A stretch of 64,000 nucleotides of DNA from Streptomyces graminofaciens (GCF_030294945.1 NZ_AP018448.1:2046001-2110000), one strand, 5' to 3'. Shown: positions 38,857-46,971, counted from the first letter of the stretch. A program made the numbers and translations. The notes: generated by a model from the sequence alone, not told the origin.

Positions 38857-39346
38857 GGACACCCTCCTCGTCGAACACCACCGTGCGCACCAGGGACAGC
38901 GCCGGGTCGACAACCGGAGCGGTGCAGGGCACCCAGTCCTGCTCGAAACGCCACCACCCCCACGACGCCGGGTCGGCGGGCGGCGCCGCGTAGGTCGGGA
39001 CGACAGCACTGACGAACCCCGGCACCCGCAACGAGTACGCGCGGTCGGTCCGCGACAGGAAAGCCCTCTCGGGGTGCGAGTGGATCATCGCCCGCACCCG
39101 GTAGGACCGTTCCTCGGCGAAGGTGAACAGCCGGTCGTACGCGACCGCGCTCACCGTGAACAGCCCCGGACCCCGCACGATCCCCGTCGTCCCGGCCACC
39201 GCCACGACCAGCACCTGCATGTCCGACCGCCCGGTCAGCAGCAGCGCGCCGGTTTCCTGGTCGGCCAGCCCGTGGCACCGAATCTCCTGGAGCACCGGGT
39301 CGACCGCGCCGGCCGGCAGCACCAGCTTTCTCATGTCGGCGGTCAT
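38846..39346 (-). CDS. JAB/MPN (JAMM) metalloprotease, deubiquitinase-like (166 aa)
   Basis: ATG 39346 overlaps the E2-like stop by ATGA and has GGGAGG upstream. The complete JAMM signature is present: Glu31 in QETGALLL, then HSHP (His89, His91), Ser98 and Asp101, with the correct H-x-H-x(6)-S-x(2)-D spacing. No extra domains. In bacterial Ubl operons these zinc proteases trim the Ubl precursor or remove it from targets. Because the Ubl here already ends in Gly, removal from conjugates is the more likely job. Confidence 0.94.
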   Translation of the reverse strand: MTADMRKLVLPAGAVDPVLQEIRCHGLADQETGALLLTGRSDMQVLVVAVAGTTGIVRGPGLFTVSAVAYDRLFTFAEERSYRVRAMIHSHPERAFLSRTDRAYSLRVPGFVSAVVPTYAAPPADPASWGWWRFEQDWVPCTAPVVDPALSLVRTVVFDEEGVREY

Positions 39347-39786
39347 CCGGCACGCCTCCCGTCAACGCGATCGATGTCGTCCTGCACGTTCTCCACCACG
39401 TACAGGAAGGGATTGCCGGTGCTCCGCCAGGAGTGCGGCCCGCTGCTCCACTCGGCGTGGAGCCTCTGGCCTTCGGCGGTGAACGGCTTACACACGTCGT
39501 TGGAGCCGTAGCGGTAGCCATCCGCTCCCGGCCAGGCACTGGGCGCTCCGACTCCGGAGACGCCGATCGACTCGACGAAGACAAGGGAGGGCGGCCGGTC
39601 CGGGTAGACCGTCCACTCGATCCGGGCGATGAACGCTGCGCGCTCACCGTTGTTCGGTTGCACCTCGGCCCAGTACAAGCCGTCGGGGTCCTGGTCGCGG
39701 TGGTGGAGGCGGCCGGCGGTCGAGGAGAGGAACTCCTCGACCGCCGGGACGTCGCCCGCCAGCCGCAGACGGCTCTCGAGATCCAC
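39343..39786 (-). CDS. E2-like Ubl-conjugating protein (147 aa)
   Basis: GTG 39786 with GGGGAG upstream, 16 bp after the Ubl stop. The fold order fits an E2: an N-terminal helix, beta strands with WAEVQP and ARIEWTV, then YPDRPPSLVFV (61-71), the equivalent of the YPxxPP motif of eukaryotic E2s. A loop follows with NDVCKPFT, where Cys99 sits where the E2 active-site Cys would be. A C-terminal helix (NPFLYVVENVQDDIDRV) ends the chain. No HPN motif is obvious. Its assignment rests on these motifs plus its place between Ubl and JAMM genes. Confidence 0.85.
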   Translation of the reverse strand: MDLESRLRLAGDVPAVEEFLSSTAGRLHHRDQDPDGLYWAEVQPNNGERAAFIARIEWTVYPDRPPSLVFVESIGVSGVGAPSAWPGADGYRYGSNDVCKPFTAEGQRLHAEWSSGPHSWRSTGNPFLYVVENVQDDIDRVDGRRAG

Positions 39787-39802
39787 GACTGACTCCCCGG
39801 CT

Positions 39803-40066
39803 CTAGCCGTTGGTGGTCTCGGTGCGCAGCTTCAGGTGCAGGGCCTTGGCGTGCCCGGCCAGCTCGCCCACCGTCGCCTCGGGCGGGACCTCGTGCCCGT
39901 CGAAGAACAGGTAGTAGCGGGTGGTGCCGTCGCTGGCGAAGCCGAAGGCGGTGAGGGCGTCGGACAGGACGCTCATGGCGGTCACCTGCGGGGCGTAGTC
40001 GCGCTGGTACGGGTGCCCGGCGAGGGCGGAGGTCACCGTGATCTTGATCTCGTGGGGCTGGGGCAT
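39803..40066 (-). CDS. Ubiquitin-like beta-grasp protein ending in a single Gly (87 aa)
   Basis: ATG 40066 with AGGAG six bases upstream. Length and strand pattern (EIKITVTSALAG, MSVLSDALTAFGF, RYYLFFDGHEV, ALHLKLRTE) fit a beta-grasp Ubl. The last residues are RTETTNG and then the stop, so the C-terminal Gly87 is already exposed, with no tail to remove and only one Gly instead of GG. It heads the operon Ubl-E2-JAMM-E1. Comparable bacterial operons are known from genome surveys and from the Bil/Bub antiphage systems. I infer that it is conjugated to a protein target through Gly87. Confidence 0.88.
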   Translation of the reverse strand: MPQPHEIKITVTSALAGHPYQRDYAPQVTAMSVLSDALTAFGFASDGTTRYYLFFDGHEVPPEATVGELAGHAKALHLKLRTETTNG

Positions 40067-40203
40067 ACCGATCTCCTAAGGCGTTCGGGGGTGGTACAGG
40101 AGCACCCTACTGATTCAGCAAAGTGTCAGTGAGTCCAGTGTGATCACCTAGGATCGATGCAGTCAAGCTTCATCGCCGTATTGCTGCGCGCTACGCTGCC
40201 CGT
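40067..40203. promoter_or_regulatory. Divergent promoter/operator region of the Ubl operon and XRE/ImmA pair
   Basis: The 137 bp hold the palindrome GTGATCAC (40140-40147), a possible XRE-protein operator. On the minus strand TTGCTG followed by TGTACC at 17-bp spacing is a weak promoter candidate for the Ubl operon. The boxes are tentative. Confidence 0.45.
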
Positions 40204-40737
40204 ATGAGCCCCGACCGGAGCCAGCTCCCCCTCCCGGACCCCGAAACGACCGGACCGGACGCTGTCGAACAGTTCGACATCGCCGAACTCGGACGCCTCC
40301 TGAAGGAACACCGCGGCCCCCTCTCCCTCCGGCAGGCCGCCGCCGAAGCGGGTGTCAGCTTCAGCACCCTCACCCGGGTCGAAGCCGGCGCCCAGCCCGA
40401 CCTCGCCACATTCACCCGCCTCTGCGCCTGGCTCGGCGTCTCCCCGAGCCGCTTCTTCACCCCGACCGCCACCCGCCAGGTGTCGCCCCTCGACCAGGCC
40501 ATCACCCACCTCCACGCAGACCCTCGGCTCACCGACGACGCGGCGAACAAGATCAGCTCTGTTCTGCGCGACCTCTACGACGCCCTCGCGAAGGAGGCGG
40601 TCCCCGCCGTACCCGCCCTTGCCTGCCACCTCCGGGCTGCCTCGGTGCTGCGTCCTGGCGTCCCCCAGCGGCTCGCCGACCTGCTCACCGACATGAACAC
40701 CGAACTCGAACGACTCGTCGAAGCAGGCGAACTGTGA
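40204..40737 (+). CDS. XRE-family helix-turn-helix regulator (177 aa)
   Basis: The helix-turn-helix is in the N-terminal half (SLRQAAAEAGVSFSTLTRVE), typical of Cro/CI-type repressors. The C-terminal ~100 residues are helical and probably mediate dimerisation. It is transcribed away from the Ubl operon and is followed, with GTGA overlap, by an ImmA/IrrE protease. In mobile elements such a pair forms a switch in which the protease cleaves the repressor on a signal. It probably represses the Ubl operon, its own operon, or both. Confidence 0.92.
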   Translation: MSPDRSQLPLPDPETTGPDAVEQFDIAELGRLLKEHRGPLSLRQAAAEAGVSFSTLTRVEAGAQPDLATFTRLCAWLGVSPSRFFTPTATRQVSPLDQAITHLHADPRLTDDAANKISSVLRDLYDALAKEAVPAVPALACHLRAASVLRPGVPQRLADLLTDMNTELERLVEAGEL

Positions 40738-41285
40738 CCCTCCCCCGAGGCTTCAAGGCCAACGCCGAACGAGAAGCCCTCCGACTGCGCCGCGAACTCG
40801 ATCTCAGCGACACCGATGCTCTGAACGTCGACGACCTCGCCGACCACCTCAAGGTCAAGATCGTCAGCGCCGAGAAGCTCGTCAGCCACACCCGGCTCGA
40901 AGAACTCGAACGGGTTCAGGCGTACGCGTTCTCCGCCGCGACCTTCCAGGTCTCCGGCAGGAACATCGTCGTCACCAACCCGCTCCGAACCCCGGGTCGC
41001 AGGGCCAGCGACGTGGCCCACGAGCTCTCCCACCTCGTCCTGAAGCATGACCTCACCGAGATCCGCGAAGTCAATGGCATGCCCTTCAGGACCTGCCGCC
41101 CCGACGAGGAAGAACAAGCCACTGCTTTTGGCGGAACACTCATGCTTCCCCGCCCCCTGCTGCTCGGCGCAGTCCGCCGCCAGTGGGGGCCGGCGCAGAT
41201 CGCCGAGCACTACGGAGTGACCGAGGAGATGGCCCGGTACCGGTACAACACCACTGGGGTGGCCAAACAGGTCCGAGGCCGCTGA
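40734..41285 (+). CDS. ImmA/IrrE-family metallopeptidase (183 aa)
   Basis: GTG 40734 overlaps the XRE stop. The zinc motif is HELSH (His96, Glu97, His100), with the third ligand in the EEEQATAFGGTLMLPR segment, as in ImmA. The C-terminus contains a short winged-helix-like region (AQIAEHYGVTEEMARYR). ImmA of ICEBs1 cleaves its partner repressor; by analogy this enzyme should inactivate the XRE protein and release the Ubl operon, perhaps on infection or damage. Confidence 0.93.
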   Translation: MTLPRGFKANAEREALRLRRELDLSDTDALNVDDLADHLKVKIVSAEKLVSHTRLEELERVQAYAFSAATFQVSGRNIVVTNPLRTPGRRASDVAHELSHLVLKHDLTEIREVNGMPFRTCRPDEEEQATAFGGTLMLPRPLLLGAVRRQWGPAQIAEHYGVTEEMARYRYNTTGVAKQVRGR

Positions 41286-41840
41286 CGGCGCCGGAGACAG
41301 GCGATGTCGGTCTGCCAATTACCGCCGGGACGTGGAGCGGGAGCGGGCAAGTACTTCGGTTGGCGGGCTCTGTGGCGCATGCCGGGCTGCCGCCAGCGAT
41401 GAACAACGCGCGTACGAGCGGTGTGACGGTACGTCAACGCTCAGCGGGCGCCAGGCGGTCCCATCGGGCAGCTGCTCAAGGAGGATCGTTCTGCTGACGT
41501 GCGACAGCAGAACGATCAGCAACGTCCGACCTACTCCCGTGAGAGCGATGCTCATGCGTTCACCGTTGCCCGCGGGGCCAGCCCCGGCACCGTGGAGGCA
41601 GCTGTGCGGGCGGTGCGCTGAGTGTCAGAGCGGATGCTCAAGCGACGGGAAGGACCCCTTGCTGACCTGCAGCGATCTGCTGAGCGCTTCCAGATCGGGG
41701 CCAAGCGTTTCAGATCAGGTCCACGAACCCTCGGTCACCTGCGGCGATGGGGTTCTCTCAAAGCCCCGGTGACGCGGGTTTCACGTGCCACCAGCCACTC
41801 GCTCTGTATCTGCGGGCCAGCCGTTCTCCGTTCCTAGTCT
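41286..41840. other. Intergenic region between ImmA/IrrE and the DNA methyltransferase
   Basis: 555 bp between convergent genes. I see no gene with convincing codon use; the open frames here lack a ribosome-binding site. It contains the strong hairpin at 41484-41517. It may mark the junction between the defence island and the conjugative element, but no tRNA or repeat proves this. Confidence 0.5.
41484..41517. terminator. Perfect 13-bp hairpin, likely bidirectional terminator
   Basis: GATCGTTCTGCTG and CAGCAGAACGATC are exact inverted repeats separated by 8 nt. There is no T-run, which is common for Streptomyces terminators. It lies between the convergent ImmA/IrrE and methyltransferase genes. 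Confidence 0.6.
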
Positions 41841-42599
41841 TTATTCCTCTGGCCCCGCCAAGACGAAGTCCTCACGAGTGAGGTGCTGTTGCGCTGCCTG
41901 CAGCAGTCGCTCATTGGCGACGTCGGCGTAGTGCGAGGAGAGCTCGACCCCGACGAACTGCCGGCCCTCGCGGAGGGCGGCAACGCCCGTTGAGCCGCTG
42001 CCGGTGAAGGGATCGAGGACGGTGCCGCCTTCGGGGCAGATCTGCACGAGCTGCTGCATGATCTCGACCGGCTTCTGGGTGATGTGGACACGGTCCTTGC
42101 GGGGCTGGGAGGCGATGAAGTGGCCGGGCAGGTAGAGGTCCCGGTCCTTTTCGAGGCTGCCCTTGACGCCCCAGACGATGAACTCGGCCGACTGCTTGAA
42201 CCCGCCCTTGCGGGGCCGGCTGGCGGGCTTGATCCAGGGGATCGTTCCGCTCCAGGTCCAGCCCGCCATCTGCAGGGCGTCGGACGTGGTGGGTTCCTGG
42301 CGCCAGTCGGAGAAGACCATGGCGACGGAGTGCTCGGTCGCGGCCCGGTACGCCTCGGTGAGCAGTGCGGTCAGCCAGCTTCGATAGCTCCGCTGGTCGC
42401 GGTTCTCGCCGGGGAAGTTCTGCAGGTCGTGCGCCGATCCGGCCGTGACGTACTTGGCGCGGGCGGTGCGGCCGGTGCGGTCCGAGCTGGTGCGTCCGCC
42501 GGAGTTGTACGGGGGATCGGTGATGACGGCGTTGACGCTCTCGTCCGGGAGGGTCTTCAGCACGGTGAGGGCGTCGCCTCGGTGCAGCGTGTAGCTCAT
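41841..42599 (-). CDS. Beta-class site-specific DNA methyltransferase (252 aa)
   Basis: I chose the ATG at 42599 (MSYTLHRGDALTVL), the usual start for this family, not the longer frame to 42662. Catalytic DPPY (28-31, in AVITDPPYNSGG) comes before the SAM-binding FTGSGSTGVAA in the C-terminal half. This is the beta-class order of N6-adenine or N4-cytosine enzymes, and DPPY favours adenine. No endonuclease is next to it, so it is probably an orphan methylase that guards the mobile element against restriction or marks its DNA. Confidence 0.93.
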   Translation of the reverse strand: MSYTLHRGDALTVLKTLPDESVNAVITDPPYNSGGRTSSDRTGRTARAKYVTAGSAHDLQNFPGENRDQRSYRSWLTALLTEAYRAATEHSVAMVFSDWRQEPTTSDALQMAGWTWSGTIPWIKPASRPRKGGFKQSAEFIVWGVKGSLEKDRDLYLPGHFIASQPRKDRVHITQKPVEIMQQLVQICPEGGTVLDPFTGSGSTGVAALREGRQFVGVELSSHYADVANERLLQAAQQHLTREDFVLAGPEE

Positions 42600-42933
42600 G
42601 TGCGGGGCCTCTTTCAGGGCACGACGGGACTGGGACCAGCTCCGGAATGCGGTCAACAGCATGCGGTCGGAGCGGGGTTGCGCCGGAGGTTAGCCACGAT
42701 TTCCGGCCGCACCTAACGAGCCTGTGCCGTGGTTCGGGCCCGGTTCGCCAGTCGTTTGGTGCGGCCGGAATCCCGGTCTACTGTCTCGCCACGTCACCGA
42801 GGCGGAGTTTGGCTCCACCCCTGCTGACCTGTGTTGATCCGCGTTTCCGCGTCCAAGAATGCGGGCCGGAAGGCACGTTGACTCCCTGTTCTCGAAGCCG
42901 TGAGGAGACCCGGTGCACCGCCTGAGATTACGA

Positions 42934-42952
42934 GCGCGGCTGGCTGCCGCGC
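42934..42952 (+). repeat. Small perfect hairpin in the transfer-operon leader
   Basis: GCGCGGC and GCCGCGC flank a 5-nt loop (TGGCT). Possible RNA stem. Confidence 0.5.
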
Positions 42953-43026
42953 ATGACCTGAAACCGGCGTCCGGGAGCTACCAACTCCCCTGCCCCGGGC
43001 CCGCCCTGAGAAGCGGGATTCACATC

Positions 43027-43069
43027 GGCGCGGTGTCGACGGCTTTGCACGAGAAGTCGACACCGCGCC
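43027..43069 (+). repeat. Perfect 14-bp inverted repeat 110 bp upstream of the transfer operon
   Basis: GGCGCGGTGTCGAC and its exact complement GTCGACACCGCGCC are separated by 15 nt. It could be an operator for a transfer regulator, an attenuator stem or a terminator. No T-run follows. Confidence 0.6.
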
Positions 43070-43179
43070 TCCTACGAACCGCGAGGAGCCGCTGCGATGC
43101 AGCACGCCCTGATACGCCCACGCTCTGACCCAGCTCCGCTTCCCGGCCGGACTGTCCGCCCCGGCGAACGGCGGCGGCG

Positions 43180-44322
43180 ATGAAGAAAACCACCGGAGCG
43201 GTCGTCGGCCTCTTCGCCTCCGGTCCGCTCCTGCTGGCCGTTCCGGTCCTCGCCGTCGGGGCCGAGACTGCTACGGCCTCTTGCTCGACCGGTGGTCCAC
43301 GGGCTGTGGATACCTCGGCCGTTGCCGCTCAGGTGAAGGCGATCCTGGACGGCGGCAAGGGCACGGTCTCCGTACCGGGCCTAGGAGACCCGGCCGAGCA
43401 GATTCCCAATGCCAAGACCATCCAGGCCACCGGCGTCGCGATGAACATCCCGGCCCGGGGCCAGATCGTGGCTCTGGCGACAGCCCTGCAGGAGAGTGGC
43501 CTGCGGAACCTGACCTACGGCGACCGCGACTCGCTGGGCTTGTTCCAGCAGCGGCCGTCGCAGGGGTGGGGCACCGCGAACGAGATCCTCGACCCGGTGC
43601 ACGCCTCGACGAAGTTCTACGAGGCGTTGGAAAAGGTCTCGGGCTGGCAGTCCCTGTCCGTCACCCAGGCCGCCCAGGCGGTGCAGAGGTCCGGCTTCCC
43701 CGAGGCTTACGCGAAGTGGGAGCCCCTTGCCACCGCCTTGCAGCAGGCGATCGAGCCGCTGCTGTCGAAGGCCGGCGGCACGTCGCCGAGCCCTTCGCCG
43801 TCCGGCTCGGACAGCACGGCCAGTGCTGCGTCGAGTACCGCGGGCGGCTGTACGGCCGACGGGGACGGCACCGACTTCGGAACCATCCCGCCCGGCGCGG
43901 TGCCGACCGGATACAAGATCCCGGCAGACGCTCCGCCCAAGGTCCAGACGGCGATCCGCTGGGCGCTCGGCCAGCTCGGCACCCCGTACCAGTGGGGCGG
44001 GAGCTGCACCGACTCCCACGGGAGCGACCCCATGGGCCGCTGCGACTGCTCCTCGTTGATGCAGCAGGCGTACAGGGCCGCCGGGGTCACCCTCACGCGG
44101 ACGACGTACACGCAGGTCAAGGAGGGCAAGCCGGTATCGGTGGACGCTCTCCGGCCCGGTGACCTCGTCTTCACCGAAGGGACTGTCAAAGTCCCGGAAC
44201 ACGTCGGGATGGTCGTCGGCCAAGGCCTGATCGTGCACGCCCCGCGCACCGGGGACGTGGTCCGCCTCGCGACCCTCGCGTCCTGGAAGCCGCAGATTCT
44301 CGCGGCCCGCCGAGTCGTCTGA
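43180..44322 (+). CDS. Two-domain cell-wall hydrolase: lysozyme-like transglycosylase plus NlpC/P60 (380 aa)
   Basis: A hydrophobic N-terminal segment (residues 6-28) looks like a signal or anchor. Residues ~85-190 are a lysozyme-like domain with Glu105 in ALQESGLRN and LGLFQQRPSQGWG. A Ser/Pro/Thr linker leads to NlpC/P60 with Cys290 (DCSSLMQQAY), His341 (EHVGMVV) and His353 (IVHAPRTGD), the full catalytic set. Enzymes of this build in conjugative elements open peptidoglycan for the transfer channel, like VirB1 and Tn916 Orf14. It is the first gene of the transfer operon. Confidence 0.93.
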   Translation: MKKTTGAVVGLFASGPLLLAVPVLAVGAETATASCSTGGPRAVDTSAVAAQVKAILDGGKGTVSVPGLGDPAEQIPNAKTIQATGVAMNIPARGQIVALATALQESGLRNLTYGDRDSLGLFQQRPSQGWGTANEILDPVHASTKFYEALEKVSGWQSLSVTQAAQAVQRSGFPEAYAKWEPLATALQQAIEPLLSKAGGTSPSPSPSGSDSTASAASSTAGGCTADGDGTDFGTIPPGAVPTGYKIPADAPPKVQTAIRWALGQLGTPYQWGGSCTDSHGSDPMGRCDCSSLMQQAYRAAGVTLTRTTYTQVKEGKPVSVDALRPGDLVFTEGTVKVPEHVGMVVGQGLIVHAPRTGDVVRLATLASWKPQILAARRVV

Positions 44323-44409
44323 CCGGCGCTTCTCTCCCTCCCTCTCCTGCACTGGCGCTTCGCCCCCTCGGGCTTTGGCCTGCACTAAATCGAACTGGAG
44401 TTCACAACT

Positions 44410-44718
44410 ATGTACCTAGTCGACAAGGTCGTCCAGCTCGCCTACGACCCCGGGATCAAGCCGAACGAGGGCGGGCTGCCGGGTCTGTCGGTCCTCAAGC
44501 AGGTGATGGGCTCGATCAACCTCTTCGGGATCATCGCCGTGGTCGGGGCGCTCGCCGTCAGTGCGGGCGTGTGGGCCTGGGGCCACCACTCCGGCGGCCA
44601 CCAGGCCGAGGCCAACGGCAAGAAGGGCGTGCTGGTCAGCGCCGGCGCGGCCCTCCTGCTGGGCGCCGCAAACGGCGTGGTGGCGTTCTTCAGCACGCTG
44701 GGGAGCCAGGTCCGCTGA
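44410..44718 (+). CDS. Small two-helix membrane protein, pilin-like (102 aa)
   Basis: ATG 44410 with GGAG upstream. Two membrane helices (INLFGIIAVVGALAVSAGVWA and VLVSAGAALLLGAANGVVAFF) are joined by a short charged loop. Size and topology resemble the DUF6112-type proteins of actinobacterial conjugative elements and the VirB2-like core, so it may be a channel or pilin-like subunit. No enzymatic motif is present. Its stop overlaps the next start (TGATG). Confidence 0.85.
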   Translation: MYLVDKVVQLAYDPGIKPNEGGLPGLSVLKQVMGSINLFGIIAVVGALAVSAGVWAWGHHSGGHQAEANGKKGVLVSAGAALLLGAANGVVAFFSTLGSQVR

Positions 44719-45407
44719 TGTCTTCCCGCTCCACGAACCCCGGCGGCGCTTCTCGCGTGCGCCGCCGGGCGCTGCTCGGCACCGCTGTCCTGGTGGTGCT
44801 CGTCGCCCTCGCCGGCCTGGCCGCCTACGTCACCCGCGACGGCAGGATCTCCTCCAAAGCTCCCGCACCGCAGGTGAGTTCGACTTCCCCCTCCTCCCCG
44901 ACCGCTTCTGCTTCCGCCTCGTCACGACCGCACGGCAGCCGCGGCGAACTCCCCGTTCCCCCGTCCACGCACGACCCGATCGCCTTCGGCAAGGCGGCAG
45001 CCGCGGCGCTGTGGTCGTACGACGCCCGCGCCTACTCCCAGCGCGAGCTAGTGGCCGCCCTGCGCGGGTGGCTGACCAGCGAGAGGAAGTACGCCGACAC
45101 CGCCTCGGTCGACGCGCTCGTCCCCTCACGTGTGCTGTGGAAGGAGATGGCCGCCAACGGCCAGTTCGCCACCGCCAAGGTGAATGAGGCGCACTTCCCC
45201 GACTCGTTCACCCAGGCCCTGCAGGCGGACCCCGGGGCGATCACCACTGCGTACGTCTACGCCGTGACGGTCTCCGGCAAACAGTCGATCGCCTGGAAAG
45301 GCTCGTCGCACGGCGGCGCCGAGAACCGAGTCACCACCCTCGCGGTTCAGTGCCGTCCCTCCCGTCCCTGCGCCCTGGCCGGTGTCCTGTCGGCCGTCGC
45401 TCCCTGA
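44718..45407 (+). CDS. Membrane-anchored conjugal transfer protein (229 aa)
   Basis: I chose ATG 44718, which overlaps the previous stop; the open frame further upstream is a shadow. A single membrane segment (LLGTAVLVVLVALAGLAAYV) follows a short Arg-rich cytoplasmic N-terminus. Then comes a Ser/Pro-rich spacer and an extracytoplasmic domain of ~150 residues (AAAALWSYDARAYSQRELVA onward). This topology is that of VirB8/TcpC-like scaffold proteins; the sequence similarity itself is too weak to assert. Confidence 0.85.
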   Translation: MSSRSTNPGGASRVRRRALLGTAVLVVLVALAGLAAYVTRDGRISSKAPAPQVSSTSPSSPTASASASSRPHGSRGELPVPPSTHDPIAFGKAAAAALWSYDARAYSQRELVAALRGWLTSERKYADTASVDALVPSRVLWKEMAANGQFATAKVNEAHFPDSFTQALQADPGAITTAYVYAVTVSGKQSIAWKGSSHGGAENRVTTLAVQCRPSRPCALAGVLSAVAP

Positions 45408-45434
45408 CCCCCGCCTCTGAAGGGAGGTATCGAT

Positions 45435-46826
45435 ATGGGAGTCTGCGACTTTCCGCTGATGGACACTGTCTGCGGTGCCGTCGACTTCGCCACCAACCCC
45501 TCCGGGACCGTCACCGACGGCATCGGGGCGTGGATCGCGAAGTCAGCGGGTGAGCTGGCCGCCAGCGCGGCCGATCTCGCCGCCACGGCCGTCAACGAGA
45601 CCACCGCCATCGATCTCAACGCCGGTTGGTTCCGGGACAACTACGAGCTGCTGTTGCCCATTGGTCTCGCCCTGACCGTCGGCACGTTCTGCATCCAGTT
45701 GATGCTCGCGGCCTGGCGGCGGGACGAACGCGCACTCGCCCAAGCGGCGATCGGCACGATGACCGGCGTTCTCTTCTCCTTCTGCGCCGTCGCCTTCACG
45801 TCCGTCGCCATCACGGTGGTCGACGCCCTGTCCGACGGCCTGTTCCAAGCAGCCAACAGCTCAGTCGACGACGCGATCCGCCGCGTCATCAAGGTCAACC
45901 AGTTGGGGCCGATGTACGGCCTCGGCTGGGCCATCCCAGCCCTGGTCGCCTTCGGCTGCGCGATCGGCGCGTTCATGTACTGGGGCGTGATGGTCGCCCG
46001 CAAGGTCGGAGTCCTGATCATGGTCGCCCTCGCCGTCTTCGCCGGAGCCGGTGGCGGCTGGGAGGTCGCCAAGCGCTGGCGGAGGGGGTGGATCGAGGCC
46101 ACTGCCACCCTGGTCGTGTCGAAACTGCTGATGACCGTGGTCTTCCTGATCGGCGTCTCGGCCATGGGCAAGTCCGATGCCACGGACGGCATGGCCGCCC
46201 TCTCCGACGCGATGGCCGGCATCGTCGTGATGGTCCTGGTCCTGCTCTGCCCGTACGCCACCTACAAGTTCGTCCACTGGGCGAGTGACGGCGGCGGACA
46301 CGACGACCTGCACCGTACCGGCGTCGCCGGCATGGCGGTCGCCGCAGGTGCGGCGAAGACCGCGGGCAGCCTCGCGATGCAGGCGAGCACCGGCACTCCC
46401 GCTCCGCAGGGGCCGAGCAAGGTCCCCGGCGCGGGCAGCGACGGTGTCGCTTCCGGCATCAACCCCACCGGTGGAAACCTGAGCAAGGAGGGTATCGACG
46501 CCGGACCTCCGAAGCCGCAGACCCGCTTCCGGTACGGCGAGGACTCGAACGCCTCCGGTGACAAGGGCCGCGCCCTGATCCAGCGCCCCGGCATCCCCGC
46601 GCTGATCACACGGCCTGCCGACAGCGAAGCAGGAGGCTTCGAGGGGGCTCCCTCCGCTCCTCAGCCCGCTGGCGCGTCGATTCCGGGCGGCAGCTTGACT
46701 CGCGTAGGTGCCGCGCCGCCTGGCGGTCCCGCCGCACCACCGCCGCCCTCCACCGGTCCGTCGACGACCGGCTCCCCGACTCCGACGAGCTGGGTCTACC
46801 CCGACCAGCCGCCGTCGGGGTCCTGA
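45435..46826 (+). CDS. Polytopic membrane protein of the transfer apparatus, TrbL/VirB6-like (463 aa)
   Basis: ATG 45435 with AAGGGAGG upstream. An N-terminal ectodomain-like part is followed by about six membrane helices between residues ~70 and ~290 (LLPIGLALTVGTFCIQLML, MTGVLFSFCAVAFTSVAITV, GWAIPALVAFGCAIGAFMYW, LIMVALAVFAGAGGGW and others). The C-terminal ~170 residues are Pro/Gly-rich and cytoplasmic. This is the layout of the large inner-membrane channel protein in Gram-positive type IV secretion. Confidence 0.88.
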   Translation: MGVCDFPLMDTVCGAVDFATNPSGTVTDGIGAWIAKSAGELAASAADLAATAVNETTAIDLNAGWFRDNYELLLPIGLALTVGTFCIQLMLAAWRRDERALAQAAIGTMTGVLFSFCAVAFTSVAITVVDALSDGLFQAANSSVDDAIRRVIKVNQLGPMYGLGWAIPALVAFGCAIGAFMYWGVMVARKVGVLIMVALAVFAGAGGGWEVAKRWRRGWIEATATLVVSKLLMTVVFLIGVSAMGKSDATDGMAALSDAMAGIVVMVLVLLCPYATYKFVHWASDGGGHDDLHRTGVAGMAVAAGAAKTAGSLAMQASTGTPAPQGPSKVPGAGSDGVASGINPTGGNLSKEGIDAGPPKPQTRFRYGEDSNASGDKGRALIQRPGIPALITRPADSEAGGFEGAPSAPQPAGASIPGGSLTRVGAAPPGGPAAPPPPSTGPSTTGSPTPTSWVYPDQPPSGS

Positions 46827-46899
46827 CCCACCACCACCGGGGGCGGGCTGCTTCCCTCCAGCCCGCCCCCTGCCCCAACCGCACGGGTGGAGTCCTGCG

Positions 46900-46971
46900 A
46901 TGACCTCCAGAAGCGCGCCACGCCTCCGCCTCGTCCCGCCCGCTCCCACTGTCTGGAACCGCCATGTCTGA
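46900..46971 (+). CDS. Possible 23-aa leader peptide overlapping the SCO6880-type start
   Basis: ATG 46900 with GGTGGAG at good spacing. The stop TGA (46969-46971) lies just past the next gene's ATG (46964), so its translation could feed ribosomes to that start. A comparable short frame ending in W-x-R-H precedes the gene at 53153. No product function is implied. Confidence 0.35.
   Translation: MTSRSAPRLRLVPPAPTVWNRHV

Larger units (their letters stand above)
42600..43179. other. Long structured intergenic/leader region before the transfer operon
   Basis: 580 bp with no convincing gene, between the divergent methyltransferase and NlpC/P60 genes. It must hold promoters for both. Towards the right end it contains several perfect inverted repeats (42934-42952 and 43027-43069) and GC-rich complementary stretches, so the transfer-operon transcript probably has a folded leader. 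Confidence 0.5.

Noticed and set aside
41332..41837. Plus-strand frames of 146 and 71 aa between ImmA/IrrE and the methyltransferase
   Set aside because: No ribosome-binding site, unusual codon use, and the frames span the hairpin.
37240..42850. Recurring short string CTGCTGACCTG or TTGCTGACCTG near 37249, 41662 and 42827 as possible att sites
   Set aside because: Only about 10 bp are shared and the flanks differ, so chance is a sufficient explanation.
42600..43179. Cyclic di-AMP (ydaO-type) riboswitch upstream of the cell-wall hydrolase
   Set aside because: Such riboswitches precede Streptomyces wall hydrolases, but I do not find the conserved core here, only generic inverted repeats.
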